This document shows positions 51,946 through 59,703 of a stretch of DNA of 64,000 nucleotides, one piece after another. Under the pieces are notes generated by a model. That model had not been told where the DNA came from, did not search any database, and saw nothing but the letters and a program-made list of their open reading frames with translations. The stretch covers positions 1-64,000 of the forward strand of contig NZ_JASHIU010000005.1 of the NCBI RefSeq assembly GCF_030733545.1, in the 5' to 3' direction. Source of the DNA: Oceanicaulis sp. MMSF_3324. Lineage in GTDB: Bacteria; Pseudomonadota; Alphaproteobacteria; Caulobacterales; Maricaulaceae. The translations under genes were made by a program, and so were the position numbers. The stretch's first letter is position 1, and every line of letters begins with the position of its first letter.

Positions 51946-54879
51946 TTAGTTCGGTGCGCCGGCCGGCAGCAGGGTCCAGCCTTTGAAGCGCTCGTCAGAT
52001 GCGTTCTCCACGGCGCCGATATAGGTGACGCTGTCGAAGAAGGCGCGGCGGTTGGCGTCCACCAGGGCGTCGGTGGTCGGGTCGATGACGGTCACAGCCT
52101 GTTCGGCGGAGCCCGGCACGAAGACCTGGGTGACGGTGGTGGAGCCGGCCACGTTGTTCACATTGGCGGTATACGGCGCGACGCCGTTGAAGAAGTCCTC
52201 TTCAGAGAAGCCGTCGCTGTCGCCAGAGAAGTCGGTGGCGCAATCGAAGAAGGTCGAGCGCAGGGTCAGTTCGCCAGCGGCGGCCTGGTTGTGGCTCGAA
52301 TTGTCGTCCACATCGAGGCAGGCCTCATCGGGGAAGCCGATCACGATGCCGTTCATCAGATCGCCTGCGGTGCCCTCACGTAGCAGCATGCCGGTGTCCT
52401 GGGAGCCAACGAGGGTGAAGTTGGAGATGGTCGGGTTCGAACGCGGAGCGCGATCATCGTCATCTTCAAAGTTGTCGAACTCGAAGCCCTGGTCGCCGGA
52501 GCGGGAGCCGTCCAGATCGCCTTGGACCACCAGCACGAACTGGGCGTTGCCCGTCCAGCCATCGGTGTAATCCATGGAGTCGTCGCCGATCTGGGTCAGC
52601 AGCAGGTTCTTCACGTTCACGGTGCCGCCGAAGAATTCGACGCCATCGTCAAAGTTGTTGTGGACCTGGACATACTCGACCGTGGTGCCGTTGCCGACGC
52701 CCTGGAAGGCGATGCCGTTCAGCTCGTTGTCCGCGGTCACCTCAGCGCCAGCGTACTGGACGCGGGTGTAGCGGATGGAGCCGGAGCTGTCAGACGCGTC
52801 TGCGCCGCCGAACAGGCCCGAAGAGCCTTCGCCCGCCTTTTCGCAATCCACGGTGCCGCCGACAGCCGCCGGATCGTCACAGGCGTTGATCGGAGCGCGA
52901 CCATTGATGATCAGGCCGCCCCATTCGGCGTTGTTGCCGGTGTTGTAGCCGCGATCATTGCCGGCAGCCGCCGCCAGGATGTCCGCACGCGAGGTCATGA
53001 TGACCGGCGCGCCGCGCGAACCGTTCGATTGCAGTTGCGAGCCGCGGGACACGACCAGGTAGTCTGCAGTCGAACGACCGAACACGGTCACGCCCGGATC
53101 GATGGTCAGGGTCGCTTCCAGCGCATTGGCGTTCGGGTTGGCCGCGTCAGCGCCCGCATCGATGCCGACGAAGACGGCGCCGACGAGCTCATAGAGCGGG
53201 CCAGCGACCAGACGAACGTCGCGGTCGATGGTGCCGGTGATGCGGCAGACGAACTGGCCGCCAATGGATTCGCCGGAGTCCACCGTGCCGGTCGGGCATT
53301 CGGTGACTTCCGGGAACAGGCCGAAGGTCCAGCCGGTGGCCCAGGAGTTACCCGCGGATTCGTTCGGCGAGAAGGCGCCGATGTAATCCACGCTGTCAAA
53401 GAAGGCGCGGCGATCCGCGTCGACCAGCGCAGCGGTCGTCGGGTCGGTCGCGGTCACGCCCTGCTCGTTGGAACCCGGGAAGAAGGTGCCGACCAGCGAG
53501 GACGAGCCCTCAACATTGTTCTGGTTCGCGGTGTAAGGCGCGACGCCGTTGAAGAAGTCTTCTTCCGAGAAGGACGGGGTGTCGTCCTGGCGGAAATTGG
53601 CGTTGGTGCACGAGAAGAAGGTGGAGTTCAGCGTCAACTCACCGGCGCCCGCCTGGGCGTGGGAAGAGCTGTCGTCGATGTCCAGGCAAGCCTCATCGGG
53701 GAAGCCGGTGACGATGCCGTTCATCAGGTCGCCCGCGGTGCCCTCACGCAGCAGCATGCCGGTGTCCTGGGTGCCGATCAGGGTGAAGTTGGAGATGGTC
53801 GGGTTCGAACGCGGCTGACGGTCATCGTCATCTTCAAAGTTGTCGAACTCGAAGCCCTGGTCGCCGGAGCGGGAGCCGTCCAGCGCGCCCTGCTGGACCA
53901 GCACGAACTGGGCGTTGCCCGTCCAGCCGTCGGTGTAGTCCATGGAGTCGTCGCCGATCTGGGTCAGGACCAGGTGCTTGACGTTCACCGTGCCGCCGAA
54001 GAATTCGACGCCGTCGTCAAAGTTGTTGTGGACCTGGACGTAATCGACCTCGGTGCCCGAACCGACGCCCTGGAAGGCGATGCCGTTCAGTTCGTTGTCG
54101 GCGGTCACTTCCGCGCCCGCATAACGCACCTGCATGTAGTTCAGACGACCGGAGTTGTCGGTGGCGCTGTTGCCGCCGAACAGGCCCGAATTGCCCTCGC
54201 CCGCCTTTTCACAATCGGCTGCGCCGCCAATGGCCGCCGGATCGTCACAGGCATTGATCGGTGCGCGACCATTGATGATCAGGCCGCCCCATTCAGCGTT
54301 GGCTCCGTCGTCAAAACCGCGCGGGCTGTCAGACAGGGTGGCTTCCAGGTCGTCAGCCGAGGTGAAGACGACCGGGTTGAACTGCTCGCCGTCCACGATC
54401 AGCTGGGAGCCGCGCGCCACGGTGAGATAGTCAGCGGTGCTGCCGCCGACCACGGACGCGCCTGCGCCGATGGTCAGGCTGACCGAAGTGGAGCCGGTCA
54501 GCGGGTTGGCGGCGTCGCCGCCCGCGTCCGTGCCCACAGAGACCTGACCGTTCAGGAAGTAGATTGCGCCTTGGCCAGCCGTAGCGGACGCGCCCGGAAG
54601 GACGGTGTCAGCCAGGAGCGTGCCGGAGGTCTGACACGCGGTCAGTTCAACGCTGCCCAGGGTCTGGGTGATGGACGAGAAACCCGTCGGGCAACCACCG
54701 GCCGGACGCGCATCAACCGTCGTGGAGGGCGGGGTCGGGTTGGTCGGATTGGTCGGAGACGGCGGCGTCGGCAGCTGGCCTTCGCCCGGCGAGGAAATGG
54801 ACGAATCCGAACACGCGGCGATCACGGCGCAAGAGACGCCCGCCAGCAGCAGCTTGAACTTGGACATTTGAACTTTCAT
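51946..54879 (-). CDS. Giant lipoprotein of two duplicated beta-helix-like halves
   Basis: A 977-residue lipoprotein. Lipobox VIAAC (lipidated C23), then a Pro/Thr linker (PTPPSPTNPTNPTPPSTT, 37-54). Two halves follow (about 80-520 and 536-977), 456 residues out of phase and very alike: both contain AEWGGLIINGRAPINACDDPAA, GDDSMDYTDGWTGNAQFVLV and FEFDNFEDDDDR. The Gly/Asn/Asp-rich strand-turn pattern suggests parallel beta-helix repeats with many acidic, possibly calcium-binding sites. It likely sits on the outer membrane; with a T2SS next door it may be exported to the surface. First gene of the receptor operon. No family recognised with certainty. Confidence 0.85.
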   Translation of the reverse strand: MKVQMSKFKLLLAGVSCAVIAACSDSSISSPGEGQLPTPPSPTNPTNPTPPSTTVDARPAGGCPTGFSSITQTLGSVELTACQTSGTLLADTVLPGASATAGQGAIYFLNGQVSVGTDAGGDAANPLTGSTSVSLTIGAGASVVGGSTADYLTVARGSQLIVDGEQFNPVVFTSADDLEATLSDSPRGFDDGANAEWGGLIINGRAPINACDDPAAIGGAADCEKAGEGNSGLFGGNSATDNSGRLNYMQVRYAGAEVTADNELNGIAFQGVGSGTEVDYVQVHNNFDDGVEFFGGTVNVKHLVLTQIGDDSMDYTDGWTGNAQFVLVQQGALDGSRSGDQGFEFDNFEDDDDRQPRSNPTISNFTLIGTQDTGMLLREGTAGDLMNGIVTGFPDEACLDIDDSSSHAQAGAGELTLNSTFFSCTNANFRQDDTPSFSEEDFFNGVAPYTANQNNVEGSSSLVGTFFPGSNEQGVTATDPTTAALVDADRRAFFDSVDYIGAFSPNESAGNSWATGWTFGLFPEVTECPTGTVDSGESIGGQFVCRITGTIDRDVRLVAGPLYELVGAVFVGIDAGADAANPNANALEATLTIDPGVTVFGRSTADYLVVSRGSQLQSNGSRGAPVIMTSRADILAAAAGNDRGYNTGNNAEWGGLIINGRAPINACDDPAAVGGTVDCEKAGEGSSGLFGGADASDSSGSIRYTRVQYAGAEVTADNELNGIAFQGVGNGTTVEYVQVHNNFDDGVEFFGGTVNVKNLLLTQIGDDSMDYTDGWTGNAQFVLVVQGDLDGSRSGDQGFEFDNFEDDDDRAPRSNPTISNFTLVGSQDTGMLLREGTAGDLMNGIVIGFPDEACLDVDDNSSHNQAAAGELTLRSTFFDCATDFSGDSDGFSEEDFFNGVAPYTANVNNVAGSTTVTQVFVPGSAEQAVTVIDPTTDALVDANRRAFFDSVTYIGAVENASDERFKGWTLLPAGAPN
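51949..53274 (-). repeat. Second half of the intragenic duplication in the lipoprotein gene
   Basis: Encodes about residues 536-977, aligned without gaps over much of its length with the first half. The start of the unit (residues 536-600) has diverged most. Confidence 0.88.
53320..54642 (-). repeat. First half of the intragenic duplication in the lipoprotein gene
   Basis: Encodes about residues 80-520. Matches the second half at a constant offset of 1368 bases (456 codons). Some stretches are almost identical in DNA, for example the run around 53822-53881 versus 52454-52513. Confidence 0.88.
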
Positions 54880-55194
54880 CAGAGTACCCCCCGAGGGACT
54901 TTAAGTGGCGCAACACTTCAGGCACGCCGCACTGGCCGATGGCGCAGGCGGTCGCTCGGGGCGTGAAAAGACAGCATGTTTGTAACGCCGGGTTTTCAGA
55001 ACCGTGACGAAGACGTGACACGGGAAAACAGACCCGTTTCGCGCCGCTTCGAAAGGGATGGTTAACCTTTACCCGAAGCCGGATTCGCTAGCTCTGACAG
55101 GGGTCCAGCACTGGTGTTGCGTTTGTGCACACCCGGTATTTGTTATTGTGAAACTTGAGTGACACAGGCCGCGCCCAACGAAAACGGCGCGAAA
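54880..55194. other. 315-base intergenic region upstream of the lipoprotein gene
   Basis: No gene is evident. It contains the promoter side of the lipoprotein/TonB receptor operon, including a candidate Pho box at 55004-55021, and the 3' end of the persulfide operon. No strong terminator was found for the latter. Confidence 0.7.
55004..55021 (-). promoter_or_regulatory. Candidate Pho box upstream of the lipoprotein/TonB receptor operon
   Basis: On the minus strand the site reads GTGTCAC-GTCT-TCGTCAC, with 7-4-7 spacing and 11 of 14 matches to two CTGTCAC half-sites. It lies 125 bases before the lipoprotein start. The likely -10 is not obvious, so the call rests on the half-sites. Confidence 0.38.
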
Positions 55195-55626
55195 TCACCC
55201 CTGAGAGGCGTAGCGCATCTCGAACAGGGGCCGGAATTGTGACAGATCATGGCCCGCGCGACTCGCCAGCTCGATGACCTCGTCCGCCGGCAAGTCAGCC
55301 GCGCTGGCCAGCGCCCACCCCAGAAGCGAGCGGGCGCCTGAGCGGCAAAAGCCCAGAACCTTGCCGGTCGCACGGGCGGTCAGCGCATGGATGCGCTCCA
55401 CATCATCAAGCGCGATCTCGGCGCCATGCATGGGCGCGTGAAGATAGTCGAGCCCGGCGGCCCTAGCCGCCGCCTCAATGTCTGCCGAACCGGGCTGGTC
55501 CGGCGCTTCCCCGTCGGGGCGGTTGTTGATGAGCGCCACAAAGCCGGCCTCAGCCAGCGCTGTCACATCTTCAGGCCTGATCTGACCGGAAATGGAAAAC
55601 TGCGCAGTGACCTGGACCGGCGTCAT
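55195..55626 (-). CDS. DUF442/TIGR01244 phosphatase-fold sulfur-metabolism protein
   Basis: A 143-residue cysteine-phosphatase-like protein: FSISGQIRPEDVTALAEAGFVALINNRPDGE, and the active-site loop GFCRSGARS with C94. In this family the domain is found alone or fused to persulfide dioxygenases in sulfide-detoxification operons, where it is thought to handle a sulfur intermediate. Start is ATG at 55626, eight bases after GGAG. It follows the MBL gene by 11 bases. Confidence 0.88.
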   Translation of the reverse strand: MTPVQVTAQFSISGQIRPEDVTALAEAGFVALINNRPDGEAPDQPGSADIEAAARAAGLDYLHAPMHGAEIALDDVERIHALTARATGKVLGFCRSGARSLLGWALASAADLPADEVIELASRAGHDLSQFRPLFEMRYASQG

Positions 55627-55637
55627 CAACTTCTCTC

Positions 55638-56528
55638 CTAGAGCGCGTCGAAGGGGATTTTCAGATAGCGCACGCCATTATCCTCGGCGGGCGGCAATTC
55701 ACCGGCGCGCATGTTCACCTGTACGCTCGGCAGGATCAGATTGGGCATGTCGAGCGTGGCGTCACGCCGTTCGCGCATGGCGACAAAGCTGTCTTCATCA
55801 ATGCCGCCGCCCACATGGATATTGCTGGCGCGTTCCTCGGCCACCGTGCTTTCCCAGGCGTACTCGTCCCGCCCCGGCGCCTTGTAGTCATGGCACATGA
55901 ACAGACGCGTCGCGTCCGGCAGGGCGAAGAGTTTCTGGATGGACCGATAAAGGGTCCGTGCATCGCCGCCGGGGAAGTCACAGCGGGCGGTGCCGAAATC
56001 GGGCATGAACAGCGTATCGCCCACAAAGGCGGCGTCGCCAATGACATAGGTCATGCAGGCGGGCGTATGGCCGGGCGTGTGCAGGGTGCGCGCCTCGATC
56101 TCGCCGATCATGAAGCGCTCATCATCCTCGAACAGATGATCGAACTGGGATCCGTCCCGCTCAAACTCGCTGCCCGCATTGAACACTTTCCCGAAGACAT
56201 CCTGGACCGTGCGGATATTGGCGCCGATCGCCAGCTGCCCGCCCAGCTTGTCTTTCAGATAAGGCGCAGCGGACAGATGGTCGGCGTGCACATGGGTCTC
56301 CAGCACCCAGTCCACATCCAGCCCCTGCTCGGTTACATAGGCGATGATGGCGTCCGCGCTCTTGTGATTGGTCCGGCCGGACTTGGAATCGTAATCGAGC
56401 ACGGAATCTATGATCGCCGCCTTCCGGGTGGCGGGATCGGACACCACGTAACTGACGGTGAACGTGCCAGGGTCAAAGAAGGCTTTGACCGTCGGAATCG
56501 ATAGGGTGTCGGAGGCTGTCGTCGTCAC
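55638..56528 (-). CDS. Persulfide dioxygenase-like metallo-beta-lactamase-fold enzyme
   Basis: A 296-residue MBL-fold protein with the metal site THVHADHLSAA, LHTPGHTPACMTYVIGD, GDTLFMPDFGTARCDFPGGDARTLYRSI and the terminal His in MCHDY. These are the ETHE1/Blh motifs; such enzymes oxidise glutathione persulfide to sulfite with one iron. The start is GTG at 56528, overlapping the ArsR stop (GTGA) with GGGAG upstream; a 14-residue longer frame is rejected. It lies in the BigR-type operon. Confidence 0.92.
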   Translation of the reverse strand: MTTTASDTLSIPTVKAFFDPGTFTVSYVVSDPATRKAAIIDSVLDYDSKSGRTNHKSADAIIAYVTEQGLDVDWVLETHVHADHLSAAPYLKDKLGGQLAIGANIRTVQDVFGKVFNAGSEFERDGSQFDHLFEDDERFMIGEIEARTLHTPGHTPACMTYVIGDAAFVGDTLFMPDFGTARCDFPGGDARTLYRSIQKLFALPDATRLFMCHDYKAPGRDEYAWESTVAEERASNIHVGGGIDEDSFVAMRERRDATLDMPNLILPSVQVNMRAGELPPAEDNGVRYLKIPFDAL

Positions 56529-56869
56529 GTTGCGCTCCCTTTTGACGGTTTCGGACCAAAGGCCAGGCACAGCGCCGCCACCAGCTTCTGGATGCGGGCA
56601 TCCGCCAGACTGTAATAGACATGCTTGGCGTCGCGGCGCGGGGTCACCAGACCCGCGTCCCGCATGCGGGCGAGATCACGAGACAGGTTCGGCTGCCGGA
56701 CGCCCGTGCGGGCCTCGATTTCGGAGACCGAACACTCACCCTCCATCAATTCGCACGCCACGAGAAGACGGCCGGGATGGGCCAGGATCTTCATCAGACT
56801 GGCGACCTCGTCTGCACGCTCGCGCAGATCAGCCAGTTCAAGTTCAAGCATGTCGGTGTCGGCGGCCAT
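56525..56869 (-). CDS. bigR: ArsR-family persulfide-sensing repressor (BigR/SqrR-like)
   Basis: A 114-residue winged-helix repressor starting at the ATG with AAAGGG upstream. HTH SEIEARTGVRQPNLSRDLARMRDAGLVTPRRDAKHVYYSLAD. C39 (in LLVACELMEGE) and C101 (in ALCLAFGP) lie where BigR/SqrR place the two Cys that form a tetrasulfide with persulfides. An extra C46 is also present. It is cotranscribed with the persulfide dioxygenase-like and DUF442 genes and most likely represses the operon until sulfide stress. Confidence 0.88.
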   Translation of the reverse strand: MAADTDMLELELADLRERADEVASLMKILAHPGRLLVACELMEGECSVSEIEARTGVRQPNLSRDLARMRDAGLVTPRRDAKHVYYSLADARIQKLVAALCLAFGPKPSKGSAT

Positions 56870-57034
56870 CAGGCGACCCTTTGTCGGTTCAAGAGTTTCC
56901 AATTTTGATAATTGATGCGTTGCAGGCCGTCTGACAAGTCTTCCGCTCAGCCCGGGCATCTGTTTGTATGGGCGTGACCAACTGGCGTGCGGTCTTCCGA
57001 CCTTTCTGACGCCCACAGGAGCCGAACTCGCATC

Positions 57035-57835
57035 ATGAGCGTCCTCAGCCTGCTCGCCCTGAATCTGGGGGCTGTTCTCATATTATTTTCAGCGCTTTGG
57101 CTTCTAGCCCAAGTCAATCGCGACCCCAGTTTCGTGGATGCGTTCTGGGCGGGCGGGATTGTGCTGATCGCCTTGATCACCCTGGCCGCAACACAGGGCG
57201 CGACATGGCGACACATGCTTGTCACAGGTCTCACGCTGATCTGGGGCGTGCGGCTGGGCGCCCATCTCTTGCTGCGCTGGCGGGCGGAAGGGGCGGACCG
57301 CCGCTATCAGAAACTGCTCAGCGATGTGCGTGAGAAGCGCGGCTGGAGCTATGCCCGAACCACTCTGATCTTTGTCTTCCTGCCTCAGGCTGTGCTGCTC
57401 TGGCTGACGAGCCTGCCCGTCCAGCTCGGACAGGCCTTCGCACTAGAGACCCCGCTCGGCCTGATCGGGTGTCTGGGCGGCGCGTTGGCGCTGTTCGGTA
57501 TCGGATTTGAAACACTGGCCGATCATCAGCTTGCGCGCTTCAAACATGATCCCGACAAGCGGGGCCAGGTGCTCGACACTGGGCTGTGGGCCTGGAGCCG
57601 GCATCCCAATTATTTCGGCGAAGTCTGTGTCTGGTGGGGGCTCTGGCTGGTGGCGGCCGAGACAGGCTGGGGCGCGCTGGCGCTGCCCGGGCCGGTCTTC
57701 ATCACCTTCACCTTGCTCAAGCTGTCGGGCGTGACGATGCAGGAAGCGGGCATGGAAACGCGCCGTCCGGCTTACGCCGCTTACAAGTCGCGCACTCCGG
57801 CCTTCATTCCCAGGCCGCCGCGTCGTAATGATTGA
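57035..57835 (+). CDS. DUF1295 membrane protein (steroid reductase-like)
   Basis: A 266-residue protein with about seven TM helices. It has RYQKLLSDVREKRGWSYARTTLIFVFLPQ and the DUF1295 C-terminal signature DTGLWAWSRHPNYFGEVCVWWGLWLVA, which resembles the NADPH-binding end of 5-alpha steroid reductases and isoprenylcysteine methyltransferases. The substrate is unknown. The ATG at 57035 is the first with a plausible (distant) AGGAG; divergent from the bigR operon. Confidence 0.86.
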   Translation: MSVLSLLALNLGAVLILFSALWLLAQVNRDPSFVDAFWAGGIVLIALITLAATQGATWRHMLVTGLTLIWGVRLGAHLLLRWRAEGADRRYQKLLSDVREKRGWSYARTTLIFVFLPQAVLLWLTSLPVQLGQAFALETPLGLIGCLGGALALFGIGFETLADHQLARFKHDPDKRGQVLDTGLWAWSRHPNYFGEVCVWWGLWLVAAETGWGALALPGPVFITFTLLKLSGVTMQEAGMETRRPAYAAYKSRTPAFIPRPPRRND

Positions 57836-57838
57836 GAA

Positions 57839-58021
57839 TTAGCTGCGGCGCACCGGAGCGATATCAAACCCGTCAGGCGCGCTGTCCAGGAACCGCTCGA
57901 CGAAGCGAATCGCTTCTTGCGTCTGTTCCTTGCACAATCCGGTCTTCAAACCGGTCATCGCAAGACCTGACGCACCCAGAGCCAGAAGGCCCACACCAGC
58001 AATCACCATAATCAGTCGCAT
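57839..58021 (-). CDS. Small exported or membrane-anchored protein
   Basis: A 60-residue protein with GGGAGG before its ATG. One N-terminal hydrophobic segment (about 3-24) followed by a hydrophilic tail with one Cys (GLCKEQTQEAIRFVERFLDSAPDG). Probably signal-anchored facing the periplasm. No family recognised. It converges with the DUF1295 gene and lies 72 bases downstream of the acidic-protein gene, possibly sharing its transcript. Confidence 0.6.
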   Translation of the reverse strand: MRLIMVIAGVGLLALGASGLAMTGLKTGLCKEQTQEAIRFVERFLDSAPDGFDIAPVRRS

Positions 58022-58093
58022 AACGCCCTCCCCGGCGAACACGACTGAAGCGTAACATTACGCGATGTTCATTAACAAGCGGAAAGGTACGGA

Positions 58094-59605
58094 CTAGAGC
58101 GAATCCTGCTCCTGAGCCTCGAACATGTCCGATTCCGTAGGAGCGGACATGGCCGCGCCAGCCTGCTTGAGCGCCGCAAGCGCTTCCTGGATGCTGGTCT
58201 CCATCAGGCTCGCCGCGCTTTCCACGCGATGACTGGCGGCATCATAGCGATCCACGTCCAGCTGACCCACCGCAGCTTCAATGCGTTGCGCCGCGCCGTC
58301 CACGCGCTGGCCCAGCTCGCCCGACAGGGATTCCAGCCCTGCCCGGAAATCAGACAGGGTGGCGTCCAGCCCGCCAGCCGGAATGGACTGGGCGATGGCG
58401 CGCATTTCCTCACGGAACGCGTTCAGCTCCGCCGCCACGTCCAGATTGCTGCCCAGTCGGGTCTCATGCAGTGCAGAGGCTGCGATATCGTCAATATCGA
58501 CCGTGTCCACATCCTCATCCCAGATCTCGGTCTGGGGCGGACGGGATTCCTCATCCTCGAGGACGAAGTCTTCAAGCTCGTCCTCGATATCAAGCGTATC
58601 GCGAATGTCGTCCTCGAGCGCCGCATCAAACGCCGGCTCAGTCGCCGGCTCCGCGTCATACTCCAGATCCGGTTCGTCCCGATCAGCTGAAACGTCTTCG
58701 TCTGACGCTTCCTCCGTCAGGACGGCATCGGGCTCAGTCGCCGGCTCTGAAATCGTTTCCGGGTCCTGGGCGGTCTCGATGTCTGCGCTCTCGGCCTCAG
58801 CCTCAAAGCTGTCGATGTTTGCGACATCGGTCTCTTCGGCTTGAGGATCTTCGATGTCGGGATCGAACGCGATCGGCTCGTCAAACGCGTCCGCCTCACT
58901 CACCGCAAACGGGTCTTCATCGGTCGGTTGATCACCTTCAGGCGCTTCAGGCTCCGCAGCCTCGTTGTCCTGAACCGACAAGGCCGCGTCGTCCGCCGCT
59001 TCGGCTTCGGACGCTGCGTCCTCCATCATCTCGGACGCTTCAGACTCAATCGGGTTTTCAAGCTCCCAGTCATCCTGAAGCTCGGGCGGCGGCACGAAAT
59101 CGTCGAGATCGACCGTATCGTCGTCATCATCCGCTTCAAGGTCGACAACGCCGTCATTGGAGGCTTCTTCAGCGTCAGAACGGTCATCCTCGCCCGTTGC
59201 GAAGTCCCATTCATGCTCGGCCAGATCATCCATGACAGCTTCGCCCTCTTCATCGGAGAGCGACTGGTTCTGGATGCCGAAATCCTCCTTGCGGGGATGA
59301 TCGGGCTGGCGGGCGAGATGCACGGCTTCGCTCGACGGGTCGCCAAACAGGGTCTGGGCCAGCTCGTCACAGGCCGCATCCACCTCATCCACGCTTTCGA
59401 CCGGCGCGCACAACGCCCAGGTCAGAGCGCCCAGCGGCGTGAATCGCACATGCTCGGCCGCTGCCCGTTCCAGATACAGGGATGTGAAGCGCTCAAGCTC
59501 CGTCGCCAGCGCATCGGCATGTGCCGTCGCCGGGGGGCGCAATTGCAGGATGAACGCCGCTTCTCCCTCGCGGGGTTGAACAGCGTCTGCGGTGGCCAGC
59601 TCCAT
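58094..59605 (-). CDS. Highly acidic, largely disordered protein of the exopolysaccharide locus
   Basis: A 503-residue protein with a folded N-terminal region (about 1-95, mixed alpha/beta), a very long Asp/Glu/Ala-rich linker (about 110-385; for example LEADDDDDTVDLDDF), and a C-terminal helical region (about 395-490: ELNAFREEMRAIAQSI, FRAGLESLSGELGQRVDGAAQRIEAAV) likely to coil. No signal peptide or TM, so cytoplasmic. It lies 98 bases after the BcsB-like gene. It may act as a scaffold or regulator of the glycan synthase; this is inference. No homologous family recognised. Confidence 0.75.
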   Translation of the reverse strand: MELATADAVQPREGEAAFILQLRPPATAHADALATELERFTSLYLERAAAEHVRFTPLGALTWALCAPVESVDEVDAACDELAQTLFGDPSSEAVHLARQPDHPRKEDFGIQNQSLSDEEGEAVMDDLAEHEWDFATGEDDRSDAEEASNDGVVDLEADDDDDTVDLDDFVPPPELQDDWELENPIESEASEMMEDAASEAEAADDAALSVQDNEAAEPEAPEGDQPTDEDPFAVSEADAFDEPIAFDPDIEDPQAEETDVANIDSFEAEAESADIETAQDPETISEPATEPDAVLTEEASDEDVSADRDEPDLEYDAEPATEPAFDAALEDDIRDTLDIEDELEDFVLEDEESRPPQTEIWDEDVDTVDIDDIAASALHETRLGSNLDVAAELNAFREEMRAIAQSIPAGGLDATLSDFRAGLESLSGELGQRVDGAAQRIEAAVGQLDVDRYDAASHRVESAASLMETSIQEALAALKQAGAAMSAPTESDMFEAQEQDSL

Positions 59606-59703
59606 ACGTCCCAGCCGGAGCGAATCACCCCGGTCCCTAAGTCATTTAGACGAACACCAGAGCGCACCGACCTTGCGAAGGTCTTAACATAGAGTGAAAT
59701 GGA

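Noticed and set aside
52522-54966. Very long open frame on the plus strand opposite the lipoprotein gene (also 49239-51557, 14235-16307 and 10474-12477)
   Set aside because: These mirror G+C-rich coding sequence on the other strand, lack ribosome binding sites and have no recognisable domains; the minus-strand genes have signal peptides and family motifs.
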